A stretch of 64,000 nt of DNA. Source: Phaeacidiphilus oryzae TH49. GTDB lineage: Bacteria > Actinomycetota > Actinomycetes > Streptomycetales > Streptomycetaceae. The position numbers were made by a program, and so were the translations under genes. Location of the stretch: assembly GCF_000744815.1 (NCBI RefSeq), contig NZ_JQMQ01000004.1, positions 682,001 to 746,000 on the forward strand, read 5' to 3'. This document shows positions 48,586 through 60,744 of this stretch, piece after piece; within the stretch, counting starts at the first letter, position 1, and the number at the start of each line of letters is the position of its first letter. The notes beneath the pieces are model-generated. The model was given only the letters and a program-made list of their open reading frames with translations. It did no database searches and had not been told where the DNA came from.

Positions 48586-48642
48586 GATGGTGATGCTCCT
48601 CGGGGAGTAGTCGGCCGGCGGTGAGCCCGCCGGGCCTATTAC

Positions 48643-48709
48643 GTTGGGCAGACCAACGTTGATAGGCCCAACATAGCACGAATTAGTTGGGCCGGCCAAC
48701 GGCTATAGT
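48643..48709. promoter_or_regulatory. triple MarR operator GTTGG-N5-CCAAC and leaderless -10
   Basis: Three 15-base inverted repeats occur: GTTGGGCAGACCAAC (48643-48657), GTTGATAGGCCCAAC directly after it (48658-48672, one arm mismatch), and GTTGGGCCGGCCAAC (48686-48700). TATAGT at 48704-48709 is six bases before the MarR ATG, which fits a leaderless mRNA with the third box between -35 and -10. Confidence 0.75.
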
Positions 48710-48715
48710 GAAGCC

Positions 48716-49174
48716 ATGGCTGATGCGGACGACGACCTCGAGCCCCCGGCGCGGCTGCGGGCGCTCACGAGCTGGCAGGCGCACAAGCTCTCCACGATCG
48801 GCGCCCGGATGACCGCCCGGCGGATGCCGCTCACGGCACGCTCCGACTTCGCGGTCCTCGCCGCACTGGAGGAGTACGGCGCGCTCAGCCAGGCCGATCT
48901 CGGCAGGCGGCTCGGCCTGGACCGGAACGACGTCAGCGGCATCGTCACCCGTCTTCAGGCCGGCGGCCACATCGATCGTCAGGCCGACCCGGGCGACCGC
49001 CGTCGCAACCTCGTCACCATCAACCGGTCGGGCATGAGCTATCTCGAAGAGATCCAGCTCAACGCCGACGAGGCCCAGGCCGAACTGCTCTCAGGGCTGG
49101 ACGCGGACGAGCGCCGCCAGCTCCACGCGCTGCTCACCAAGACCCTGGCCGCGCACAGGCAGGAACCCGCGTAG
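48716..49174 (+). CDS. MarR family regulator
   Basis: The 152-residue protein has the MarR layout: LTSWQAHKLSTIGARMTARR, LTARSDFAVLAALEEYGALSQADLG, recognition helix DRNDVSGIVTRLQAGG and wing DPGDRRRNLVTINRSG. It has no ribosome site and is probably translated from a leaderless mRNA. It is divergent from the SDR-MBL operon. Confidence 0.92.
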   Translation: MADADDDLEPPARLRALTSWQAHKLSTIGARMTARRMPLTARSDFAVLAALEEYGALSQADLGRRLGLDRNDVSGIVTRLQAGGHIDRQADPGDRRRNLVTINRSGMSYLEEIQLNADEAQAELLSGLDADERRQLHALLTKTLAAHRQEPA

Positions 49175-49239
49175 CAGGCCCCCGGCCCACGGATCGGTCG
49201 AGGTCCGGCGACGGTGGCGGCATCCTGCGGTCCGGTCGG

Positions 49240-50346
49240 TCAGGGCAGGGCCAGGCGCAGGATGCGGGACCAGACGGAGGTGTACTGCCGCAGGAGGGGG
49301 CCGGTGGTGTAGGGGATGCCGTGTTCCTCGCACAGGGCGCGCACCCGCGGGGCGATCTGCGCGTAGCGGTTGCTGGGGAGGTCGGGGAAGAGGTGGTGCT
49401 CGATCTGGTGGCTGAGGTTGCCGGTGAGGATGTGGAGGACCGTGCCGCCCTCGATGTTCGCGGAGCCCTGGGCCTGGCGGACGTACCACTGCCCGCGGCT
49501 CTCGCCCTCGATCCGCTCCTCGGTGAAGGACTGGGCGCCCTCGGGGAAATGCCCGCAGAAGATGACGGTGTGGGCCCACAGGTTGCGCACGGTGTTGGCC
49601 GTGAGGTTGCCGAGGAGGCAGGGCAGGGCCGAGGGGCCGGACAGCAGCGGGAAGAGGAGGTAGTCCTTGGCGGCCTGGCGCACGGCCTTGCGCCCCAGAG
49701 CCCCCAGGTCGCGCAGAAGGGCGCGCGGGCTCTTGCGGCCCGTCGCAACCGCGTCGACCTCCAGGTCGTACAGGGCGATGGCCCATTCGAAGACCGGGGC
49801 GATCAGCGCCGCGTAGAGGGGCTGGGCGAGATACGCCGGGCGCCAGGGCTGGTCGGGGCTCATCCGCAGGATGGTGTAGCCGAGGTCGCGGTCCTTGCCG
49901 ACCACGTTGGTGAAGGTGTGGTGGATGACGTTGTGGGTGTGCTTCCAGGCCTCGGCCGGCGTGGGAAAGTCCCACTCCCAGGTCGCGGAGTTGATCGCGG
50001 GGTCGCGCATCCAGTCCCACTGCCCGTGGAGGATGTTGTGGCCCAGTTCCATGTTCTCCAGGATCTTCGCCGTGGTGAGCATCGCAGTGCCGGCCGGCCA
50101 GGCGGGCGGGAGGAGGGAGATCGCCAGTGCCGCGCGTCCCCCGCACTCCAGACCGCGTTGGAGGGCGATCAGTGTGTGGATGTAGCGGGCGTCCTCACGA
50201 CCTCGCTCGGCGATGACCTCCTGCCGCAGGAGGTCCAGCGCTTCGCCGAAGGCCCGCGCGCGGGCCTCTTCCGAGGCGGGCCCGTACGAGGCGGGACCGG
50301 GCGAGGCGGCTTCGGGCGCTGGTCGGGGGATGGTCTGCACGGACAT
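49240..50346 (-). CDS. membrane fatty-acyl desaturase, DesA3-like
   Basis: The ATG at 50346 (MSVQTIPRPAPEA) follows GAGGAG. The 368-residue di-iron enzyme has the three histidine boxes: HNILH (103-107), HNVIHH (138-143) and QIEHH (314-318). Two hydrophobic hairpins would anchor it in the membrane. The class inserts a delta-9-type double bond into acyl chains. The ferredoxin reductase gene lies 33 bases upstream and provides electrons, as in mycobacterial DesA3 with Rv3230c. Confidence 0.92.
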   Translation of the reverse strand: MSVQTIPRPAPEAASPGPASYGPASEEARARAFGEALDLLRQEVIAERGREDARYIHTLIALQRGLECGGRAALAISLLPPAWPAGTAMLTTAKILENMELGHNILHGQWDWMRDPAINSATWEWDFPTPAEAWKHTHNVIHHTFTNVVGKDRDLGYTILRMSPDQPWRPAYLAQPLYAALIAPVFEWAIALYDLEVDAVATGRKSPRALLRDLGALGRKAVRQAAKDYLLFPLLSGPSALPCLLGNLTANTVRNLWAHTVIFCGHFPEGAQSFTEERIEGESRGQWYVRQAQGSANIEGGTVLHILTGNLSHQIEHHLFPDLPSNRYAQIAPRVRALCEEHGIPYTTGPLLRQYTSVWSRILRLALP

Positions 50347-50379
50347 CGGAGGCTCCTCGAAGGTAGGTGTGCTGCTCAC

Positions 50380-51507
50380 TCACAGATCGACGGCCACGGT
50401 GCCGACGGCTGTGCAGACGCAGGTCTGCACGAGGGTGCCGGGCTCGCCGGTGATCTCACCGGTCCGCAGATCACGCACCCGGCCCTGGACGAGCGAGGCC
50501 ACACAGCCGAAGCAGATCCCCATCCGGCACCCGCTGGGCATGGCCACCCCCGCCGCCTCACCCGCCCGGAGGAGGGGGACGCCGGCCCCGGCCGGTACGT
50601 CGACCCCGGTGCGCTGAAAACGGATCAGGCCGTCCTCGGCGCCGGCGCCGGATGCGGCAGCGGGGAGGGCGGGACGGAACCGCTCCAGGTGGAGACGTCG
50701 CTCGACGGCCGGGCCCTGTTCGTGCCAGTGCTGCCGCAGTGCGTCGAGCATCGGTCCCGGGCCGCAGGTCCAGGTCTGCCGTTCGCGCCAGTCGGGGCAG
50801 ACCGCGGACAACCGCTGCGGGGTGAGCCGCCGCCCGGAGGTGCGGGTGTGGTGGAGGTGGACTCGGAGCCAGGGCATCCTCCGGGACAGGACGCGCAGCT
50901 CGCGGCCGAAGACGGTGGCCGCCCGGTCGGGAGCCGAGTGGACGAGCACGACATCGCCGGCCGAGGCGTTCCGCCCGCCCTGGCGCCGCGCCAGGGCGCG
51001 CAGCATGCTCATCACCGGGGTGAGGCCGATCCCGGCGGTCAGGAAGAGCGTGCGCTCCGGCAGTGGTTCGGGGAGGGTGAAATCGCCCTGGGCGGGTCCG
51101 AGGCGCAGCACCGTGCCCGGTCCGGTGTCCTGCGCGAGTCGGCCGGAGACCAGGCCGTCCGGCAGTGCCTTGACGGTGAGGGCGAACGGCTCACCGGGCC
51201 GTCCGGGCGCGGAGGAGAGGGAGTAGGTGCGCCAGTGCAGGACTCCGTCGATGTCCACCCCCACCGGAACGTACTGCCCGGCCCGGAATCCTCCCCACCC
51301 GCGCCCTGGGCGGATGACGAGTGTGGTCGCCTCCGCGGTCTCCGGCCGGACCGACTCCACCCGGCCGGCCGGCCATCGCCCGCCCAGCAGGGGATCGAAC
51401 AGCGCGAGGTAGTCGGCGGGCAGCAGCGGCGTGGTCAGCGCGGCGGCGGCCGCGTGCAGCAGACGCCCGCTCCGCCCTCGCACGGCGGTCAGGAACGTTG
51501 TGCCCAT
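50380..51507 (-). CDS. ferredoxin reductase with C-terminal [2Fe-2S] domain
   Basis: The ATG at 51507 (MGTTFLTAVRGRSG) follows AGGGGGG. The 375-residue protein has an FAD domain (WRTYSLSSAPG), an NAD(P)-binding domain (LTAGIGLTPVMSMLRAL, WTCGPGPMLDAL) and a plant-type ferredoxin domain with cysteines 327, 332, 335 and 363 (CX4CX2CX27C). It moves electrons from NAD(P)H to the neighbouring desaturase. The two genes form an operon. Confidence 0.93.
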   Translation of the reverse strand: MGTTFLTAVRGRSGRLLHAAAAALTTPLLPADYLALFDPLLGGRWPAGRVESVRPETAEATTLVIRPGRGWGGFRAGQYVPVGVDIDGVLHWRTYSLSSAPGRPGEPFALTVKALPDGLVSGRLAQDTGPGTVLRLGPAQGDFTLPEPLPERTLFLTAGIGLTPVMSMLRALARRQGGRNASAGDVVLVHSAPDRAATVFGRELRVLSRRMPWLRVHLHHTRTSGRRLTPQRLSAVCPDWRERQTWTCGPGPMLDALRQHWHEQGPAVERRLHLERFRPALPAAASGAGAEDGLIRFQRTGVDVPAGAGVPLLRAGEAAGVAMPSGCRMGICFGCVASLVQGRVRDLRTGEITGEPGTLVQTCVCTAVGTVAVDL

Positions 51508-51852
51508 CGCCCGGCCCCCCTCATCGACCGCCGCGTACGGACAGGGCAAGCTTAGGCACCCCGGTGTTGCAGCGGCGTTGCCTTCCGGCGACTTCCGGCC
51601 ATCTCGCCGACGGCTCTCGCCGCTCGCGGCAGCGTCTGCGCCGGTCGCCGGGCAGTTCTGCCGTGGTCGCTCTCTCCGAAGCCGGAGCCGAGGCCGGGCT
51701 GGCAGGGCTTCCTCCATGTCGGCCCGATCGGTGTCCACGGCCGTCTCGGTCCAGACGGGCGTCGGGGGCCCAATCGATGGCTGTTGCAAGGCAGTTACAT
51801 ATGATCGGCTAGCCTCACGTTGTTCGTGGACATCCGAGGTTGGGGGTCTGGC
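51508..51852. other. 345-base gene-free region before the RHS locus
   Basis: No gene is supported. It contains the leader of the reductase gene on the minus strand and the promoter of the RHS locus on the plus strand. A short AT-rich patch with TATGAT at 51800-51805 is the only -10 candidate seen; no matching -35 box was found. Confidence 0.4.
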
Positions 51853-51977
51853 ATGGCGAGGGAACTGACGTATCGGCCGGGGCGGCGGCCCGGCGGAGGG
51901 TGTGAACTGGGCCTTCGAGTCGTGGAGTTCCCGCATGTCACAGGATTCCAGGTCCGCGCCGAGGGTGTGAGCTTCGC

Positions 51978-51981
<4 letters not shown>
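51853..51981 (+). CDS. 42-residue ORF coupled to the RHS gene
   Basis: An ATG at 51853 opens a short frame reading MARELTYRPGRRPGGGCELG, then LRVVEFPHVTGFQVRAEGVS, ending at a TGA that overlaps the GTG of the RHS gene (GTGA). A GGGGG stretch lies eight bases before the ATG. The overlap suggests translational coupling. It may be a leader peptide or a remnant of a larger upstream partner; no family is recognised. Confidence 0.4.
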
Positions 51982-56141
<4,160 letters not shown>

Positions 56142-56160
56142 GACGACCGGGAGAGCCCTG

Positions 56161-56901
56161 ATGGAACCAGCCGCGGCCTTGGCCGACATGCCCGACGCCC
56201 GGGAGTTCCCCGGGCTGGCCGAGGCCTGGCAGTGGTCACCCAACCCGCGCTTCCACCTCGCGGGCGCGCTGACCGCCGACCGCGAGCACGTCGTGCTGGT
56301 CAACGCCCTGGACTCGTTCGACGAGGCCTTGGTCCGCGCCCTGCTGTCGTTCGCCCGGGAGCGCTTCGCGGAGGTGGCCGAGGACTCCCGGGCTCTCGTC
56401 CCGCTGCCCGAGTTCTCGGCGGTGGGACGGGAGTTCGACACGGCGGCGGTGATCGCGCCGGGCGCGCACCCCTACTTCAAGGAGGAGGAACCGGGCCTCC
56501 ACGAGGCGACCTACGCGGTCTTCCCCGCCTGGCACTACGAGTTCTCCGGCGACGAGTCCGAGAAGGAGGTGGCCTTCCAGGTCGCCCACCCGCAGGGCCT
56601 GGACGTGACCAACCTGGACCGGGAGCCCTGCCCGTTCGTCAGGATGAGCTACCGCAACACCATCACCCAGTCCCGCAGCCGCTCCAAGAAGCGCGCCCTG
56701 GCCAAGGCCGACACGCTGCTGCGCGAACTGGCCCTGCTGGAGTCCGCACCCGACAGCTACGTCGAGTACGAGAACTTCCGCGGACAGGTGTGGCGGGCCG
56801 GCTGGGAGGACACCTTCGTCCTGACGCGGGAGGGGGAGGAGGACCGCCGGGAGATGACCCGCCAGGAGCTGCTGGACTTCGCCCGCGTCTCGCTGACCTG
56901 A
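56161..56901 (+). CDS. putative immunity protein for the RHS toxin
   Basis: The ATG at 56161 (MEPAAALADMPDAREFPGLA) follows GGGAGAG. The 246-residue acidic cytoplasmic protein has no signal or membrane segment. It shows patches such as EFDTAAVIAPGAHPYFKEEE and YAVFPAWHYEFSGDESEKEV and no known catalytic motif. Its position 19 bases after a polymorphic toxin, in the same direction, is the standard place for the cognate immunity gene. I do not recognise a named immunity family. Confidence 0.6.
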   Translation: MEPAAALADMPDAREFPGLAEAWQWSPNPRFHLAGALTADREHVVLVNALDSFDEALVRALLSFARERFAEVAEDSRALVPLPEFSAVGREFDTAAVIAPGAHPYFKEEEPGLHEATYAVFPAWHYEFSGDESEKEVAFQVAHPQGLDVTNLDREPCPFVRMSYRNTITQSRSRSKKRALAKADTLLRELALLESAPDSYVEYENFRGQVWRAGWEDTFVLTREGEEDRREMTRQELLDFARVSLT

Positions 56902-56966
56902 GCCTGCGACACCCCGACCGTCCGCCCCCCGTGGCACACTGGGCAGCTCAGGGGGCGGAGATCGGG

Positions 56967-57695
56967 GTGATCCGGTTGGGTCTGGACATCGAGAGCCGGC
57001 CGTCGGACTCGCCGTACGTCGAGAGGGTGTGGCGCAGCCGCAGCGTCGAGGTCGGCCGGATGACGTCGGTCGCGGCCTCGCACTGGGAACTCGTCTTCTG
57101 GCAGCGCGAGGGCCGGGTGCAGGCCGCCGTGCTGGGCCCGGAGCCCAGAGCCTGCCCGGCTCCCGTACCCGAGGACGCCACGTTCTTCGGAATCAGCTTC
57201 GCTCTCGGCACCTCGATGCCCCACGTGCCGATCGGCCGGCTGGTGGGCGGCAGCGCGGAGATCCCCGACGTGACCCGGCACTCCGTATGGCTGAAGGGCT
57301 CCGCCTGGCACGTGCCGGACTACGACAACGCGGAGGCGTTCGTACGGCGCATGGTCCGCGAGGGCATCGTGGACTGCGACCCGATCGTGCCGGCGGTGCT
57401 CGGCGGCGCGGCCCCCGACGTCTCCGAGCGGACCCTCCAGCGGCGTTTCGTCGCGGCGACGGGACTCACCCGGGGAGCCATCCGGCAGATCGACCGCGCC
57501 CGCGAGGCGGCGGTCCTCATCCAGGAGGGCACGCCGGCACAGGACGTCGTCCACCGGTTGGGCTACTTCGACCAGCCGCACCTGGCGCGGTCCCTGACCC
57601 GGTTCATCGGCCGGACCGCCACCCAGCTGACTGCTCCGAACGGGGCGGAGCCGCTGTCGCTTCTGTACAAGCCCTCCTCCCCGATGTCCGCATAG
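56967..57695 (+). CDS. AraC family regulator
   Basis: The GTG at 56967 has GGAG seven bases upstream. The 242-residue protein carries a C-terminal AraC DNA-binding domain (VSERTLQRRFVAATGLTRGA, AREAAVLIQEGTPAQDVVHR, LGYFDQPHLARSLTRFIGRT). The N-terminal half (YVERVWRSRSVEVGRMTSVA) resembles the DUF6597 sensory domain found with such HTHs. It is 115 bases upstream of the RibD-C/DHFR-like gene, which may be its target. Confidence 0.85.
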   Translation: MIRLGLDIESRPSDSPYVERVWRSRSVEVGRMTSVAASHWELVFWQREGRVQAAVLGPEPRACPAPVPEDATFFGISFALGTSMPHVPIGRLVGGSAEIPDVTRHSVWLKGSAWHVPDYDNAEAFVRRMVREGIVDCDPIVPAVLGGAAPDVSERTLQRRFVAATGLTRGAIRQIDRAREAAVLIQEGTPAQDVVHRLGYFDQPHLARSLTRFIGRTATQLTAPNGAEPLSLLYKPSSPMSA

Positions 57696-57810
57696 TCTTC
57701 CTGACGTAGCCGACGGGGTCGGCCCGCCCAGGCCGGAGCGCTGTCCGGCTGGAGCGCTGTCCGGTCGGGACCGACCGGGCAGACGGCCCCGAACCCATCA
57801 CGGAGGAATC

Positions 57811-58365
57811 ATGCGCAAGGTCGTTTCGGGTCTGTTCGTCTCGCTCGACGGTGTCGCCCAGTCGCCGAACGAGTGGCAGTTCGCCTTCGACGAGGAGATG
57901 GGCGCGGCACTGGGGAAGACGCTGGAGAGCGCCGACACGATCCTGCTCGGCCGGGTGACCTTCACCGAGTGGGCCGGGTACTGGCCCACGGTGACCGACG
58001 GCGAGGACGCCGGCTTCGCCAAGTGGATCAACGACTCGCCCAAGTACGTCGTCTCCTCCACGCTGGACAGCGTGGACGACTGGGCGAACAGCACGCTGAT
58101 CCGCGGTGACCTGGCGGCCGCGCTCGAAGAGCTCAAGGCGGGAGAGGGGAAGGACATCACCGTCGCGGGCAGCCCCACCCTGGTGCGTTCGCTGCTGGAG
58201 CAGGACCTGCTGGACGAACTGGTCCTGCTGATCCACCCGGTGGTGGCCGGCGAGAACCGCAAGAAGCTGTTCGCCGACGACGCCACCCTGAAGAAGCTGG
58301 AGCTGGTCAGCGCCGAGCCGACCAGCAGCGGCGTGATCATCGCGACCTACCGTCCGATCCGCTGA
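57811..58365 (+). CDS. dihydrofolate reductase family / RibD C-terminal domain protein
   Basis: The ATG follows GGAGGAA. The 184-residue protein has the RibD_C pattern VVSGLFVSLDGVAQSP, ADTILLGRVTFTEWAGYWP, KYVVSSTL, ITVAGSPTLVRSLLEQDLLD and LVLLIHPVVAGEN. It is a stand-alone YyaP/YwjB-like reductase, probably NADPH-dependent, with unknown substrate. It is not the essential folate enzyme. Confidence 0.9.
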   Translation: MRKVVSGLFVSLDGVAQSPNEWQFAFDEEMGAALGKTLESADTILLGRVTFTEWAGYWPTVTDGEDAGFAKWINDSPKYVVSSTLDSVDDWANSTLIRGDLAAALEELKAGEGKDITVAGSPTLVRSLLEQDLLDELVLLIHPVVAGENRKKLFADDATLKKLELVSAEPTSSGVIIATYRPIR

Positions 58366-58405
58366 TCACCCGCTCGACGCGGGCCGGGCACCTGGTGACG
58401 GGAGG

Positions 58406-59155
58406 TCAGCCGGCGTCTGGCCTGGTGTCTGGAGGGCGGGTGGGCAGGAACTCGGGGGTGAGGTCGGTGTTGATGATGTCGTGGGCGACTTCGCTGAGCC
58501 GGAGCCGATGACTGCCGGCATGGCTGCGGATGGCACCGAAGGCGCTGCTGAGGGTGGTGTTGCTGCGGGCGGCGAGGACGCCCTTCGCCTGTTCGAGGAT
58601 GATGCGCTCTTGCAGGGCGGTGTGCAGCTGTTCCTGGACGGTGTGCTGATCCCGGATGGTGCGGGCCTGGATCAGTCCGATGGTGGCGACGTCGGCGAGC
58701 GCCTGGGCCAGGATCAGATCGTCCGGCCCCAGCGGATGCCCTTCGGTGGACAGCAGGAGGAGAGAACCGAGCCTCTCCCTGCGCAATCGCATCGGAATGG
58801 CGGTGGCCTGGCTGTACCCGCAGCGTTCGAGTTGAGAGGAGAACTGCGGCCAGCGCTCAGCCGCGTCGGCCGGACCCGTTGAGGCGACGGTCCGGGCACC
58901 GAAGTAGGCCTCCAGGGCCGGGCCCTGATCGCAGGCGGAGTCCAGGAGGTATTGGAGAGCAGGCGTGGGGTCGCACGGCGCCGGGCTGTAGAGATGGGAG
59001 TCGAGGTGCGTCAGGAAGACCGCGGCCTGGGTGACCTCCAGCAGCTCCTGGCAGCGGATGGTCATCTGGTGGAGGAAATCGATCACGTCGAAGTCCTCGA
59101 TCAGCGTGTCGGCCAGCTCCACGAACGTGCGGGCGATGTGTTCCTGTCTGCTCAT
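58406..59155 (-). CDS. GAF-ANTAR RNA-binding regulator
   Basis: The ATG at 59155 (MSRQEHIARTFVELADTLIE) follows GAGGAGG. The 249-residue protein has a GAF sensor domain (about 15-165) and a C-terminal ANTAR domain (LQERIILEQAKGVLAARSNT, FGAIRSHAGSHRLRLSEVAH). ANTAR proteins act as antiterminators by binding paired RNA stem-loops. It lies 64 bases downstream of a second GAF-ANTAR gene on the same strand. Confidence 0.9.
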   Translation of the reverse strand: MSRQEHIARTFVELADTLIEDFDVIDFLHQMTIRCQELLEVTQAAVFLTHLDSHLYSPAPCDPTPALQYLLDSACDQGPALEAYFGARTVASTGPADAAERWPQFSSQLERCGYSQATAIPMRLRRERLGSLLLLSTEGHPLGPDDLILAQALADVATIGLIQARTIRDQHTVQEQLHTALQERIILEQAKGVLAARSNTTLSSAFGAIRSHAGSHRLRLSEVAHDIINTDLTPEFLPTRPPDTRPDAG

Positions 59156-59219
59156 AGGGGTCCTCCTCGATGCAGGAGCAGAGGCAGGGGCAGAGGCAGA
59201 GCCTGATGCGGGGGCCGAC

Positions 59220-59918
59220 TCACCCGGCGTCGTCCTGCGGCAGCTCCCGCACGATGACGGCATGGGCGACCTCGACAAGCGACCGCCCACCCGAGTACGC
59301 CTCGGCGCGCAGCCGGGAGAGGGCCTCGCCCAGTGGAATCCCCAGCCGCTCGCTGAGGATTCCGGTGGCCTGGTGCACCTCGGCCCGGTGGAGATCCACC
59401 ACGCCCGCGCTGCCGGGCCCATTGCCGCCGCCGGGAGAGGTCGGCCAGTGGCTGAGCACATGCTGAGCCAACGCGTCCGCGACCAACCAGCCCTGCGCCG
59501 CCTGCTGCGCGGTCAACGGGCCCACGGTCCGCCGATAGCCGGTCATCGTGCCCATCTGGACCGCACCGATACGGATAGGCCACACGAACATGGCAGCGAT
59601 CCCCAACTCCTCCGCCTCCACCGGGAACTGGGGCCACTGCCGGGCCAGAACCCGGCTCACGTCAGGCACCTCGCGCACCACTGCGCCGGTCCGCAGATGC
59701 CGGCCGGGCCCCTCGCCGAGGACGAACTGCAGATCCTCCAGGCCGGCACTGGTGGAATCGGTGAACCAGACCAGCTCCTTACCGAGGGAGATCGCCAGCC
59801 CGCCCAGGCCCAGGGCACGCGCGCAAGCCTTCTGCCACGCCCGGCTCTCCTGCCCGGAGGTCAGCGAAGGCAGGCTCTCCAGAAGCTCCCGCACCGTGGC
59901 ATCCACCACCCGCGCCAC
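59220..59918 (-). CDS. GAF-ANTAR RNA-binding regulator, first of a tandem pair
   Basis: The GTG at 59918 has a GGAGTG leader. The 232-residue protein has a GAF-like domain (ACARALGLGGLAISLGKELV, FPVEAEELGIAAMFVWPIRI) and a C-terminal ANTAR helix bundle (VHQATGILSERLGIPLGEAL, LVEVAHAVIVRE). It is diverged from the protein at 58406-59155. The two are probably co-transcribed and may respond to related signals. Confidence 0.9.
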   Translation of the reverse strand: MARVVDATVRELLESLPSLTSGQESRAWQKACARALGLGGLAISLGKELVWFTDSTSAGLEDLQFVLGEGPGRHLRTGAVVREVPDVSRVLARQWPQFPVEAEELGIAAMFVWPIRIGAVQMGTMTGYRRTVGPLTAQQAAQGWLVADALAQHVLSHWPTSPGGGNGPGSAGVVDLHRAEVHQATGILSERLGIPLGEALSRLRAEAYSGGRSLVEVAHAVIVRELPQDDAG

Positions 59919-60118
59919 CTTCGTCGCACTCCGCGCCGGACGTCAGACCCCGACCTGAACCCAGCCTAGCGACTCCCCACGCAAGCGAGTAGCCACCGGT
60001 ATCCGCCGGGCGGCCGGCCCGGAATCCGCCGGCATCCTCGCCCAACCGGGCGCCGCTGAACGCCTTCAGATCGAAAATGCCGTGGCCCCCGCGAGCGCCA
60101 CGGAGGGAGGATGGAGGC

Positions 60119-60670
60119 GTGCAACTGCTCTTCTCGCCGGCCGGTGACGGCCGTTGCCGCACCCGCGTTCTGCGCGACGACGGCGTGGTCCTGGAGATGC
60201 GCTCCTACTCCCGCAAGCACCGGGTGCCGCACGACCTGGCCCACGCCGCCGTGGAGCGCGAGCTGCGGCTGTGCGCCGGCGTCTTCGGCTGCGTCGCGGC
60301 CGGCGCCGTCTTCTCCTCGATGCGGGTACTGGCCGGTGTGCCGCGGCATGACGCGGCAGCCCGCAGCTCCCGGGTGATCAAGGCGCATGCCCGCTCGATC
60401 GCCCTCGCCGAGGTACTCAGCGGCGTGGTCCACGAGGCCGTGGAGGACCCAGCGGCCCACTCCCTGTTCCAGCGGGCGCGCGAGGGCTGGGGGATCGTGG
60501 AGGAGGGTCCCTTCCCCTACGCCCCTGCCGCCGTGGCGGCGGCCGCCGAGACCTTGCGGGCGCTGGCCGACCGGTGGAGCACCCTCGCCGTAGGAGCGGA
60601 GCTCGCGCTGGCCTGGCCCCGCGACCTGGCCGCCCCGGTCCCCGCCGCCCGTCGCCGCGCCGTCCGCTGA
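60119..60670 (+). CDS. conserved hypothetical protein
   Basis: The GTG at 60119 (VQLLFSPAGDGRCRTRVLRD) has GGAGG right upstream. The 183-residue protein begins with short strands and continues with long helices (LAHAAVERELRLCAGVFGCV, VIKAHARSIALAEVLSGVV). It has no signal or membrane segment and no recognised family. A 65-base piece of its gene is repeated on the other strand at 36871-36937. Confidence 0.65.
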   Translation: MQLLFSPAGDGRCRTRVLRDDGVVLEMRSYSRKHRVPHDLAHAAVERELRLCAGVFGCVAAGAVFSSMRVLAGVPRHDAAARSSRVIKAHARSIALAEVLSGVVHEAVEDPAAHSLFQRAREGWGIVEEGPFPYAPAAVAAAAETLRALADRWSTLAVGAELALAWPRDLAAPVPAARRRAVR

Positions 60671-60744
60671 AGCAGGCAGTGCCCGGCGGGAGGGGAGGTG
60701 GGCACAGGTGTGGGTCGTCGTCCTCGGTTACTCCCGCTTCGGCG

